Source: Streptomyces sp. SAJ15 (lineage in GTDB: Bacteria; Actinomycetota; Actinomycetes; Streptomycetales; Streptomycetaceae). Taken from it: 64,000 bases of DNA. Shown here piece by piece: positions 36,059 through 44,500 of the stretch; the stretch's first letter is position 1; the number at the start of each line of letters is the position of its first letter. A model generated the notes under the pieces. It was not told the origin of the DNA. It was given only the letters and a program-made list of their open reading frames with translations, and did no database searches. The stretch lies in the NCBI RefSeq assembly GCF_007595705.1, contig NZ_NISY01000014.1:62001-126000 (forward strand), given 5' to 3'. A program made the translations under genes and the position numbers.

Positions 36059-37941
36059 CGTGGATTCTGTGGTTCTTACTGGTCGTCGGGGTGGCGGCGC
36101 TGGTCGCTCTCGTCGGCTACGGGGCGGGTCAGGCGAAGCGGGGCCCGTCCGGGCGTCGAACGCAGCGGACCGGCGCCCTCGTCGGATACGGCGCCGGCAA
36201 ACTGGGCTCCTGGACGGGGCTGTGCGTGGTGCCCGCCGAACACGTCGGCATCGTCTACCGAAGGTTCGGGTTCGCCCGGGCGGACCAGCGGTTCAAACGC
36301 ATCACCCCGTACGCGTCCCGCGGCATCCAGGCGCGCACCCTCCTCCCGGGCCGCCCCTACTGGCTCATGCCCTTCCTGCACGGCGTCCGGTTCGAGCCGC
36401 GGACCCACATCCCGGCCGGAAAGATCGGACTGGTCATCGCCACCGACGGAGCCAAGCGCGGCCGCCGTCGGACGCTCGGCCAGTACGTGGAGTGCGACAA
36501 CTTCCAGGACGGCGCGGCCTTCCTCCTGGGCGGCGGCGAGCAGGGCCGGCAACTGGCCGTCCTGTCCGGCGACGCCTCGTACTACATCAACACCGCCCTG
36601 TTCCAGATCGACATCGTGCCCCGGACCTACATCGAGCCGGGGACGATCGGACTGGTCATCGCCAAGGACGGCGCCATCCGGCCGCCCGACCGCCCCTTCG
36701 GGCGGTATGTGGAGTGCGACAACTTCCAGGACGGCGCGGCGTTCCTGGAGGGCGGCGGCGAGCAGGGCCGGCAGCTGGCGATCCTCGCCGGCGGCACCTC
36801 CTACGACATCAACCCCCACCTCTTCCAGGTCATCACCAGACAGAACGTGGGCAGTGCCGACCACAGCGAGGGCGGCCTCCGCGCCGGACACCTCAAGGAG
36901 ATCGCGATCCCCGTCGGCCACGCCGGAGTCGTGATCACCCTCGACGGCGCCGAGCCCGAACGGGGGCAGCGCCGGGTCGGCCCGCTGGTGAAAGGGCACA
37001 GCAGCTTCCGGCTGCCCTGGGCCTTCCTGGAGAACGGAGGCTGGCGGGGCGTGCAGGAGGAGACGCTCGGCGAGGGCTCCGTGTGCGCGCTCAACCCCTG
37101 GTTCGTCCGGGTCGTGCTCATCCCGACCCGGCTGCTCATCCTGGACTGGAGCAACAAGGTCGGCGGCCAGGCGGACAACTACGACGCCGCGCTCGACCGC
37201 ATCGTCGTCAACGTGCAGGGCCACCGGCTCCAGGTGGAGCTCAGGCAGACGCTCAACATCCCGGAGGCGGCCGCTCCCCGACTCGTCAGCGAGTTCGGCG
37301 ACTCCTCGACGTCCGGGGTGGGGGGCCTGGTGAACAACCCCGCTCCGGTGCAGCGGTTCGTGGAGCGGGTGCTGGGCGGCGCCGTCGACACGTACTTCAA
37401 CGGCATCGCCGCCGAGTCCACGGTGGAGGAGTTCCTCACCCTGTACGCCAGCATCCGCACGGACCTCGCGGCGCAGGTCCGCAACGCCCTCGCCGCGTGG
37501 GGAGTGGAGGCGGCCAGCACCAACCTGGGCGAGTTCGAGTCCCTCGACGGGGACCTGGACCAGGCGCGCAAGAGGGTGTCCGCGGAACAGATCCGCACCC
37601 AGGAGCTGGTGGAGCAGAAGAAGAACGCCATGATCAAGGCGGATATCCACCGTATCGAGCTGGAAGCCGAGCGGCAGCGCCGGCTGCTGAACGTCGCGGA
37701 GCTCGAGCGCAGGATCGAGGTCCTCGGCCGGGACGCCATCGCCATGCAGATGTTCCTCGCGGAACTACGGCACATGAAGGTGCCGCAGATCGTCAGCGGT
37801 GACGCGGAGTCCCTGCTCCAGTACCTGCCGATGCAGCGGGCCCTGGAGCTGATCGACGGGGCGAAGCAGCGTGCCGAGCAGGCCGCGCTGGAGAAGCCCG
37901 GCTCGCAGCCCGATGTGGCGGGTCCGGCGGGCGTGGCGTAG
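36055..37941 (+). CDS. SPFH/Band 7 (flotillin-like) membrane protein with tandem repeats
   Basis: About 628 aa. An N-terminal transmembrane helix (TWILWFLLVVGVAALVALVG) is followed by an SPFH-type start, CVVPAEHVGIVYRRFG and LLPGRPYWLMPFL. Two near-identical blocks of about 65 residues come next, each with GLVIA-x-DGA, YVECDNFQDGAAFL, GGGEQGRQLA and INxxLFQ, and a diverged third block. The C-terminus is a long Glu/Arg/Gln helix likely to form a coiled coil. SPFH proteins assemble membrane rings or scaffolds. GGGAGGAGGGA precedes GTG 36055, which overlaps the TIR gene stop, so the pair is translationally coupled. Codon 8 is TTA (36076-36078), suggesting bldA control. Confidence 0.82.
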   Translation: MTWILWFLLVVGVAALVALVGYGAGQAKRGPSGRRTQRTGALVGYGAGKLGSWTGLCVVPAEHVGIVYRRFGFARADQRFKRITPYASRGIQARTLLPGRPYWLMPFLHGVRFEPRTHIPAGKIGLVIATDGAKRGRRRTLGQYVECDNFQDGAAFLLGGGEQGRQLAVLSGDASYYINTALFQIDIVPRTYIEPGTIGLVIAKDGAIRPPDRPFGRYVECDNFQDGAAFLEGGGEQGRQLAILAGGTSYDINPHLFQVITRQNVGSADHSEGGLRAGHLKEIAIPVGHAGVVITLDGAEPERGQRRVGPLVKGHSSFRLPWAFLENGGWRGVQEETLGEGSVCALNPWFVRVVLIPTRLLILDWSNKVGGQADNYDAALDRIVVNVQGHRLQVELRQTLNIPEAAAPRLVSEFGDSSTSGVGGLVNNPAPVQRFVERVLGGAVDTYFNGIAAESTVEEFLTLYASIRTDLAAQVRNALAAWGVEAASTNLGEFESLDGDLDQARKRVSAEQIRTQELVEQKKNAMIKADIHRIELEAERQRRLLNVAELERRIEVLGRDAIAMQMFLAELRHMKVPQIVSGDAESLLQYLPMQRALELIDGAKQRAEQAALEKPGSQPDVAGPAGVA

Positions 37942-38024
37942 GAGTGGCGTCCGTGGGTGTGGTGCGCGCGGCGTGCGGCTCTCCTCGGAGCCGTCCGGAT
38001 CATCGACGGTCGTCACCGTCCGGC

Positions 38025-38687
38025 TCATCGACGGTCGCCGCGCAGCGCCGACGCGATCTCGTCGATCCGCCGCGCCTGGACGTCCTCGCTCACGCCGCGG
38101 AAGTCCGCGCAGTAGCGGGTGGCGGCGAACCCGGGCAGCTCGACTTCCCCGATCACCACGGGGATGAACAGCCGACCGGTCTCGATCGACGGCTGCATCA
38201 GGGCGGCGTACTCCTGCCGCACCCAGCCGCTCGCCATCGACGCCGGGCTGAACACCAGCAGTCCGTGGGCCGCCTCACGGATCGCGGTCTCGACGGTGTG
38301 CACCCGGACCCCGCCCGGCCGGCTCACGACCTCGTCGTAGGCGACGTCGAGCCCCTTCTCGCGGAGCCGCTCCGCGAAGGGGCGCACCCAGTCGGCATCC
38401 TCGCGGTCGTAGGAGACGAACACGTCATAGCGCGGGGTGTCGTCGCCGGTCGGCGCGGAGGTGGAGGCGGGCGGCGGGTTCGGTGCCGGCGCGGGCGGCG
38501 CCGGTGGGGCGGACGTGGGCGGCGTCGGCCGGTGCCGACGCCGCGACAGCTGATGGCGCACCGCCACATACGCGAAGTACGCGCCGACGACCCCGGCGAC
38601 CGTGCCGACCATGCTGAGGACCAAGCCCGCCGTATCCACGGACAGCAGGTTAGTTCCCAGCTGTCCCCGATGTGAGGGTGCGCGCAC
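38025..38687 (-). CDS. Membrane-anchored TIR-domain protein
   Basis: About 220 aa: an N-terminal transmembrane helix (residues about 19-44), a Pro/Ala-rich linker (53-80) and one TIR domain (85-220) with YDVFVSYDREDADWVRPFAE and E159 in the WVRQE motif. The domain is close to the first TIR of the protein at 34628, including the QEYAALMQ/QEYAALVQ stretch. It converges on the SPFH gene, ending 83 bp from it. The start is uncertain: GTG 38687 or GTG 38640, neither with a good ribosome site. It is likely part of the same conflict locus, with its signalling domain held at the membrane. Confidence 0.8.
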   Translation of the reverse strand: MRAPSHRGQLGTNLLSVDTAGLVLSMVGTVAGVVGAYFAYVAVRHQLSRRRHRPTPPTSAPPAPPAPAPNPPPASTSAPTGDDTPRYDVFVSYDREDADWVRPFAERLREKGLDVAYDEVVSRPGGVRVHTVETAIREAAHGLLVFSPASMASGWVRQEYAALMQPSIETGRLFIPVVIGEVELPGFAATRYCADFRGVSEDVQARRIDEIASALRGDRR

Positions 38688-38714
38688 CGGACGTGAGGGC
38701 GGGCGTCCTCGGTG

Positions 38715-39500
38715 TCAGGGTGTGCGTCCCACGGCTTGGTTCTTGCGCGCGGTCACCAGCGCGAAGCCGAGGAACTCGCCGCCGTCCGCGGTGAGCATGT
38801 CGATCACGGGTTGGTTCGATGCCCGGCCGTCCGGCCGGTGGTCGGCGCAGGTCCGGCTCCACAGCAGCCAGTCCCGCCAGCCGTCCTCCTGCAGTCGGGC
38901 GGAGGTGACCGTCACCAGCTCGGTGATCTCCCATTGGAAGCGCCACCACTCCGCCGTGTGCCAGGCGAGAGCCTCCCAGCCGACGACCGCCTTGACGTGC
39001 GAGGGGATCGCCCCGAGCTCGCGTACCTCGTGGGTCATCGCGGGGGTCGCGATGCCCAGTCGGCCACCCGGGCGCAGGAACCGTGCGAGGTAGGGCAGGT
39101 AGCCGTCCGCCGTGCCGAAGTACTCGAACGCGTCGATGCTCACGACGGCGTCGAAGCTCTCCGCTTCGAACGGCAGGACGTGCGCCTCCGTTCGTACCGC
39201 CTCCACCCGGTCGCCCACGCCGGCCTCGGTGAAGACGGCAGCCGCCTCCTCCGCGGTGATCCACCAGTCGGCGGCGACGACCTGAACGCCGAACTCGCGG
39301 GCCAGGAACACCGAGGTGGCGCCCTTGCCGGAGCCGAGGTCGAGCACCCGCATGCCCGGGCGCAGATCGAGGTCCTGAGCGAGGTCCTCCAACAGCCACA
39401 AAGGGTTCGGCCCCATGTCCAGTTCGAGCAGCCAGGCCGGGTCGTAGCGGGACGAACGCGGATACCGGTCCGGACGTATGAGGTCATCCAGGGAAGTCAC
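38715..39500 (-). CDS. Class I SAM-dependent methyltransferase
   Basis: This 261-aa protein has motif I VLDLGSGKGATSVFLARE, an acidic post-I end VVAADWW and motif II region FDAVVSIDAFEYFG. The N-terminal RPDRYPRSSRYDPAWLLELD and the WxxEALAWHTAEWW segment mark a family common in Streptomyces but of unknown substrate. The start is set at GTG 39500, where family sequence begins. It is convergent with nothing; its 3' end lies 28 bp from the TIR gene start region on the same strand. Confidence 0.85.
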   Translation of the reverse strand: MTSLDDLIRPDRYPRSSRYDPAWLLELDMGPNPLWLLEDLAQDLDLRPGMRVLDLGSGKGATSVFLAREFGVQVVAADWWITAEEAAAVFTEAGVGDRVEAVRTEAHVLPFEAESFDAVVSIDAFEYFGTADGYLPYLARFLRPGGRLGIATPAMTHEVRELGAIPSHVKAVVGWEALAWHTAEWWRFQWEITELVTVTSARLQEDGWRDWLLWSRTCADHRPDGRASNQPVIDMLTADGGEFLGFALVTARKNQAVGRTP

Positions 39501-39628
39501 AGACCCCGACCCAAGCGGATCACGGGCGCTCGGGCAAGCTCGTTCCGCCGCGGCGACCGCTCCTTCCTCGGCTGAGGGGGCCAGGGGGATGATGCCCTCG
39601 GCCCCTCGGCCCCTCGGCCCCTCGCCGG

Positions 39629-40195
39629 TCAGACGGCGCGGCGGCGGCGTCGGGTGCGCAGCGCCACGTATCCGGTGAGCCCGCCGAGGGTGACACAGAT
39701 CGGGGAGTAGACGCGCAGGTCCCAGTGCCGGAACACGGCGGGCACATCGCCCAGGCGGAGGCCCGAGACGGCGAGGCCGCCGAGGCCGCGGGCGCTGAGG
39801 GCACCGGCGACCGTCCACATCCCGGCGCGCACCGGCCAGGAGCGGGCCCACCGGTTCGACGTCGGGCGGGAGCCGGTCAGGACCAACCCCGCGGCGGTGC
39901 CCAGCAGCCCCGCCACCGCGAACGTCTCAGGACCGGACGGGCGTTGTGACTCGTCGACTCCTCCGATCGTCGCCGCGAACTCGGCCCACGACTTCAGCGG
40001 CCACGGCGAGAACACCCACACCACGTGCAGCACCCCCGCCGCGAGCAGTGCCCCGGTGGCCGCCGTCGTGGCGACGCGCACGGTCCAGTCCGGGGCGACC
40101 CCGGACCCCGTGTCCGCCGTGTCCGGCGCGTCGGCCGTGTCCGCCGTGCTCGCACCGACCGCCTCGCCGCCGTCTGCGATCGACCTGACGTTCAT
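39629..40195 (-). CDS. DUF3995-like integral membrane protein
   Basis: This 188-aa protein has a hydrophilic N-terminus rich in Ala, Asp and Thr, then about four transmembrane helices starting with TTAATGALLAAGVLHVVWVF. SPWPLKSWAEFAATIGG and HWDLRVYSPICVTLG fit the DUF3995 pattern. Function unknown. GGGGAGG is well spaced before ATG 40195. The gene is divergent from a TetR gene and shares with it two strong operator-like palindromes, so it is the probable target of that regulator. Confidence 0.75.
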   Translation of the reverse strand: MNVRSIADGGEAVGASTADTADAPDTADTGSGVAPDWTVRVATTAATGALLAAGVLHVVWVFSPWPLKSWAEFAATIGGVDESQRPSGPETFAVAGLLGTAAGLVLTGSRPTSNRWARSWPVRAGMWTVAGALSARGLGGLAVSGLRLGDVPAVFRHWDLRVYSPICVTLGGLTGYVALRTRRRRRAV

Positions 40196-40214
40196 CGCGT
40201 TGCCTCCCCGCTTT

Positions 40215-40260
40215 CCGTACATGCCTGTATGGATGTTCCGTACAGTACTGTATGGAACAT
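40215..40260. promoter_or_regulatory. Two tandem TetR operators between the DUF3995 and TetR genes
   Basis: CCGTACA-N4-TGTATGG occurs twice, at 40215-40232 and 40238-40255, 23 bp apart. The second sits in a longer near-perfect palindrome (40233-40260) with outer arms ATGTTCC/GGAACAT and core TACAGTACTGTA, running into the TetR start codon at 40259. This is a textbook autoregulated divergent operator. Confidence 0.85.
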
Positions 40261-40843
40261 GGCCAAGGGGAGAGTCAGCCGGGACGACTGGACGATGGCG
40301 GCGCTCGGCGCGCTGGCCCGGGGCGGGGTCGCCGCGGTGGCGGTGGACGCGCTCGCCCGGGAGCTCGACGTCACCCGCGGCAGCTTCTACTGGCACTTCG
40401 AGAACCGCGACGCCCTGCTCGTGGCCGCGTTGGAGACCTGGGAGCGCCGCGCGACGACCGACGTCATCGCCGCCCTCCGCGACGTGACCGACCCCCAGGT
40501 GCGGGCCCGCGCGCTCTTCGCCGAGGCGCTGGGCAGCGAGGAGATCGCCGGCCTCGAACCGGCGCTGGTCGCCCAGGCGTCCCACCCGGCCATCGCCGCC
40601 GTGGTGGCCCGGGTCAACCGCACCCGCCTCGACTTCCTGACCGAGATCTTCGGCGACCTGGGCTTCGCCTCCCCGGACGCCCGTCACCGGGCCCTGGCCT
40701 CCTACGCCGCCTACCTCGGCTGGCTCGAACTGCGCCGGACCTCGCCCGAGGTCGCCCCCGAGGCGCGGTTGGAGGACCCCCGCGCGGGCGGGGCGCTGGA
40801 CCACCTGGTGGGCATGATCCTGGCGCCGACCACCCGGCCGTAG
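40259..40843 (+). CDS. TetR-family transcriptional regulator
   Basis: This 194-aa protein has an N-terminal TetR HTH: DDWTMAALGALARGGVAAVA, then ALARELDVTRGSFYWHFENR. The C-terminal helical domain has no recognisable ligand signature. ATG 40259 overlaps the end of a palindromic operator, so DNA binding would block its own expression and probably that of the divergent DUF3995 gene. Confidence 0.87.
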   Translation: MAKGRVSRDDWTMAALGALARGGVAAVAVDALARELDVTRGSFYWHFENRDALLVAALETWERRATTDVIAALRDVTDPQVRARALFAEALGSEEIAGLEPALVAQASHPAIAAVVARVNRTRLDFLTEIFGDLGFASPDARHRALASYAAYLGWLELRRTSPEVAPEARLEDPRAGGALDHLVGMILAPTTRP

Positions 40844-40945
40844 CCCGCCGCGTCGACACCCCCGGCCGCGCGCGGTCCCCGGCGCTACGCCTCGTCGGTA
40901 TACGGCCGGCGTGGCGGAGGTGAGCCGGGAGGGCGCGCGGCGCGC

Positions 40946-41006
40946 CCTCCCGACCCCCACGGTGCCCCGGGCGGCGACGAACCTCCCGACCCCCACGGTG
41001 CCCCGG
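40946..41006. repeat. Direct repeat, two copies, 36-bp period
   Basis: A 25-bp block beginning CCTCCCGACCCCCACGGTG occurs at 40946-40970 and 40982-41006, with similar spacer sequence and a partial third copy after it. It lies in the 219-bp gap between TetR and metE. No gene is seen there. Confidence 0.75.
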
Positions 41007-41062
41007 CGGCTACGAACCTCCCGGCTTCTCCGCGGCCGCCGGTCCCGTTCCGCGCGGTGCCG

Positions 41063-43381
41063 TCAGGTCCCGGACAGCTCCGTACGGACCGTGCGGGCCG
41101 CGGCGACCAGGTTCTCCAGGGACGTACGGGTCTCCGACCAGCCGCGGGTCTTCAGGCCGCAGTCGGGGTTCACCCACAGCCGCTCGGCCGGGATGGCCCG
41201 CAGCCCGGTGCGCAGCAGGGCCGCGGCCTCCTCCGCGCTCGGCACGCGTGGCGAGTGGATGTCGTACACGCCGGGTCCGGCCTCGCGCGGGTAGCCGTGG
41301 GCGGCCAGCTCGCGGGCGACCTGCATACGGGAACGGGCGGCCTCCAGGCTGATGACGTCCGCGTCGAGGTCGTCGATGGCCTGGACGATGTCGCCGAACT
41401 CGGCGTAGCACATATGGGTGTGGATCTGGGTGTCCGGGCGCACCCCGCCGGTCGTCAGCCGGAACGCCTCCGTCGCCCACGCCAGGTACGCCGGGCGGTC
41501 GGCGGCGCGCAGCGGCAGGGTCTCGCGCAGCGCCGGTTCGTCCACCTGGATCACCGACGTCCCGGCGGCCTCCAGGGCGTCGACCTCGTCGCGCAGGGCG
41601 AGGGCGACCTGCCGCGCGGTCTCGGCGCGTGGCTGGTCGTCGCGGACGAAGGACCAGGCGAGCATGGTCACCGGGCCGGTCAGCATGCCCTTGACCGGCC
41701 GGTCGGTGAGGGACTGGGCGTACGTCGTCCAGCGCACCGTCATCGGTTCGGGCCGCGAGATGTCACCGGCGAGGATCGGCGGGCGGACGTACCGGGTGCC
41801 GTAGGACTGGACCCAGCCGTGCTGCGTGGCGAGGTAGCCGGTGAGCCGCTCGGCGAAGTACTGCACCATGTCGTTGCGTTCGGTCTCGCCGTGCACCAGG
41901 ACGTCCAGGCCCGCCTTCTCCTGGAAGGAGATCACCTCCCGGATCTCGGCCTTGACGCGCTCCTCGTACTCGGCCGTGTCGATCCGGGCCGCCCGCAGGG
42001 CCGCCCGCGCGGTGCGCACGTCGTCCGTCTGCGGGAAGGAGCCGATGGTGGTGGTCGGCAGCAGCGGCAGCCGGAGGTGGGCGCGCTGTGCGGCCGCCCG
42101 CTCGGCGTACGGCTGGGACCGGCGGGCGTCGGCGTCCTCGACGGCGCCGGTGCGGGCCCGGACGACGGGGTCCCGGGTGATGGGCGAGCCGGCGCGCGAC
42201 GCCAGGTCCGCCCGGTTGGCGGCCAGTTCGGCGGAGACGGCGCCCACGCCGTGTGCCAGGCCCTTGGCCAGGGTGACGACCTCGGCGCTCTTCTGACGGG
42301 CGAAGGCGAGCCAGCGCAGGATCTGCGGATCGATGTCCCGTTCCACGGCCGCGTCCAGGGGCACATGGAGCAGCGAGCAGGAGGCGGCCACGTCGACCCG
42401 GTCGGCCAGGCCGAGCAGGGTGCCGAGGGTGGCGAGCGACTTCCCCAGGTCGTCGACCCAGACGTTGCGGCCGTTGACGACGCCGGCGACCAGCCGCTTC
42501 CCGGGCAGCCCGCCGACGGCGGCGAGCGCGTCCAGGTTGCCGGCCGCGGCCTCCGTGAAGTCGAGGGCGAGCCCCTCCACGGGGGCCTTGGCCAGCACCG
42601 GCAGCGCCTCCCCGAGCCGGTCGAAGTACGAGGCGACCAGCAGCTTCGGTCGGTCGGGGAGCGCACCGAGGTCGCGGTAGGCGCGTGCGGCGGCGTTCAG
42701 CTCGGCCGGTGTGCGGTCCTGGACCAGGGCGGGCTCGTCGAGCTGCGCCCACTCGGCTCCCGCCGCCCGCAGTTCGGCGAGGACCTCGGCGTAGACCGGG
42801 AGCAGTCGGTCGAGGAGCGTCAGCGGCTCGAAGTCCGCGGCCACGCCCGGCGCCGGCTTGGCGAGCAGCAGATAGGTCACCGGACCGACGAGCACGGGCC
42901 GGGGGGTGAGGCCCAGGGCGAGCGCCTCCCGAAGCTCGGCGACCTGCCGGGAGGCGTCCGCCGCGAACACCGTGTCGGGGCCCAACTCCGGGACCAGATA
43001 GTGGTAGTTGGTGTCGAACCACTTGGTCATCTCCAGCGGCGCCACGTTCTGGGTGCCGCGAGCCATGGCGAAGTAGCCGTCCAGGTGGTCCGCCGCCACG
43101 GCGGCGCGGTGGCGGTCGGGGATGGCGCCGACCATGACGCTGGTGTCCAGGACGTGGTCGTAGTACGAGAAGTCGCCGGTCGGAACCTCGTGGATGCCGG
43201 TCGCGGCCAGCTCCCGCCAGTGGGAGCGGCGCAGTTCGGCGGCGGTGGCCCGGAGGGCGTCGGCGGTGACGCGACCCTTCCAGTAGCCCTCGACGGCCCT
43301 CTTCAGCTCCCGGTTCCGGCCCTGCCGGGGGTAGCCGTACACGGTGGCCCGTGCTGCCGCGGCTGCGGGCTTCGCTGTCAC
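41063..43381 (-). CDS. metE: Cobalamin-independent methionine synthase
   Basis: This 772-aa protein is full length for MetE: 5-methyltetrahydropteroyltriglutamate-homocysteine methyltransferase, the last step of methionine synthesis without B12. The N-terminal domain has YGYPRQGRNRELKRAVEGYW. The C-terminal catalytic domain has LPTTTIGSFPQTDDVR, VHGETERNDMVQYFAE, the zinc ligands in IHTHMCYAEFGDI and the second Cys in VNPDCGLKTRGW. The start is GTG 43381, with AAGGAG seven bases upstream. A cobalamin riboswitch lies in the long leader, so expression should fall when B12 is plentiful and the B12-dependent MetH can take over. Confidence 0.96.
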   Translation of the reverse strand: MTAKPAAAAARATVYGYPRQGRNRELKRAVEGYWKGRVTADALRATAAELRRSHWRELAATGIHEVPTGDFSYYDHVLDTSVMVGAIPDRHRAAVAADHLDGYFAMARGTQNVAPLEMTKWFDTNYHYLVPELGPDTVFAADASRQVAELREALALGLTPRPVLVGPVTYLLLAKPAPGVAADFEPLTLLDRLLPVYAEVLAELRAAGAEWAQLDEPALVQDRTPAELNAAARAYRDLGALPDRPKLLVASYFDRLGEALPVLAKAPVEGLALDFTEAAAGNLDALAAVGGLPGKRLVAGVVNGRNVWVDDLGKSLATLGTLLGLADRVDVAASCSLLHVPLDAAVERDIDPQILRWLAFARQKSAEVVTLAKGLAHGVGAVSAELAANRADLASRAGSPITRDPVVRARTGAVEDADARRSQPYAERAAAQRAHLRLPLLPTTTIGSFPQTDDVRTARAALRAARIDTAEYEERVKAEIREVISFQEKAGLDVLVHGETERNDMVQYFAERLTGYLATQHGWVQSYGTRYVRPPILAGDISRPEPMTVRWTTYAQSLTDRPVKGMLTGPVTMLAWSFVRDDQPRAETARQVALALRDEVDALEAAGTSVIQVDEPALRETLPLRAADRPAYLAWATEAFRLTTGGVRPDTQIHTHMCYAEFGDIVQAIDDLDADVISLEAARSRMQVARELAAHGYPREAGPGVYDIHSPRVPSAEEAAALLRTGLRAIPAERLWVNPDCGLKTRGWSETRTSLENLVAAARTVRTELSGT

Positions 43382-43552
43382 GGAAATCTCCTTCGCGAGA
43401 TGCTTCCCTGAGATCCCGGCGACGGGACGAGGACGCGAAGGGGTGACGGAACCGGACGGATCGACCCCGCGCGGCGCGGCGCGATCATCCGCCTGGTGTG
43501 TACGCCGACCCGCCCTCGAGGTCACCGGGGTGTCCACGCACGACCGTTCGCG

Positions 43553-43735
43553 CGCGGGCAGTGGCAGGTCTTCGGACTCGCGGGCGCGCCTCGTGTCGTA
43601 CGAGGCTCCTACTGGCCGTCGCTTCCCAGGCCCGGCCGGGCCCAGTGCGTATGACGGCGGTCGTTCCCGCTCACCGCTGCGGGGCAGTCCCGGACTTCCA
43701 CCGGGTTCCCTCTTACGACGCGTCCCGCCTGGCGG
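43553..43735 (-). promoter_or_regulatory. Cobalamin (B12) riboswitch in the metE leader
   Basis: On the minus strand the leader reads GGGAACCCGGTGGAAGTCCG near 43710-43691, then ACTGCCCCGCAGCGGTGA. It ends with the B12 box AGTCCGAAGACCTGCCACTG near 43580-43560. These are conserved elements of cobalamin riboswitches in the right order. About 170 nt separate it from the metE start and would hold the expression platform. Binding of cobalamin is expected to shut off metE, as known in other actinobacteria. Ends are approximate. Confidence 0.92.
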
Positions 43736-43924
43736 ACGGGGCGAACCAGCTGCAGGGATCAGCGTAGAGGGCGACGCGGGCCGCGGAGAGCCGAGTTCAC
43801 CATTGCGATGGTGAGTTGGGACACGCGACGACCGAACGCGCGGTGCGGCGGAGCCGCCCCTCCTCGGTGGGCCCGACGCGTGCGAAGGGAAGTCGTCTCA
43901 CGTCGGTGTGTACAGTCCCCCACC

Positions 43925-44398
43925 ATGACGGAAGACTGGCGGAAGGACCGGATCGGCAGCGCGCTCCGGGGTGAGAACCCCTCGGTGCTGCGGAGGTTGG
44001 AAGCGGGATTCGCGGTGATCGGGGACGTCCAGTTCCTCCCCGGATACTCGGTGCTGCTGGTCGACGACCCCACCGTCCACCGACTGTCGGAGCTTCCCCG
44101 ACGGAAGCGGCTGGCCTTCCTCGCCGACATGGACCGGCTGGGCGAGGCCGTCGAGCGTGCCTGCACCCGGCTGGACCCCGACTTCCGGCGGGTCAACCTG
44201 GAGATCCTGGGCAACACCGACCCGTTCCTGCACGCGCACGTGTGGCCGCGGTTCGCCTGGGAGCCGGCCGAACTCGTCGGCCGGCCGGTGTGGCTCTATC
44301 CGCGCGAGAACTGGACCGACGAGCGGTATGCGTTCGGCCCCCGGCACCGCGCCGTGCGCGAGGCGATCGGCGAGGAGCTGGACCGCCTCGCGCCCTGA
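43925..44398 (+). CDS. HIT-family hydrolase-like protein
   Basis: This 157-aa protein contains the histidine-triad-like block NTDPFLHAHVWPRFAWEP. HIT proteins hydrolyse dinucleoside polyphosphates or nucleotidyl conjugates through the central His. The usual HxHxH is reduced here to HAHVW-P-R, as in a diverged Ap4A hydrolase/galT-like branch, so activity is less certain. ATG 43925. It is divergent from metE and its long leader. Confidence 0.78.
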   Translation: MTEDWRKDRIGSALRGENPSVLRRLEAGFAVIGDVQFLPGYSVLLVDDPTVHRLSELPRRKRLAFLADMDRLGEAVERACTRLDPDFRRVNLEILGNTDPFLHAHVWPRFAWEPAELVGRPVWLYPRENWTDERYAFGPRHRAVREAIGEELDRLAP

Positions 44399-44500
44399 CC
44401 CGATCGCGCCGCACCGAGGGCCGTTGGTGAAAGAATTCGATCTTGCGAGGGACCATGTCCGTACCGGAGAGCGTCGAGAGAGCGTAGGGCGGGGGAGACG

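Noticed and set aside
40921-41062. 36-bp-period repeats considered as a CRISPR array
   Set aside because: Only two full copies, spacers nearly identical to each other, and no cas genes.
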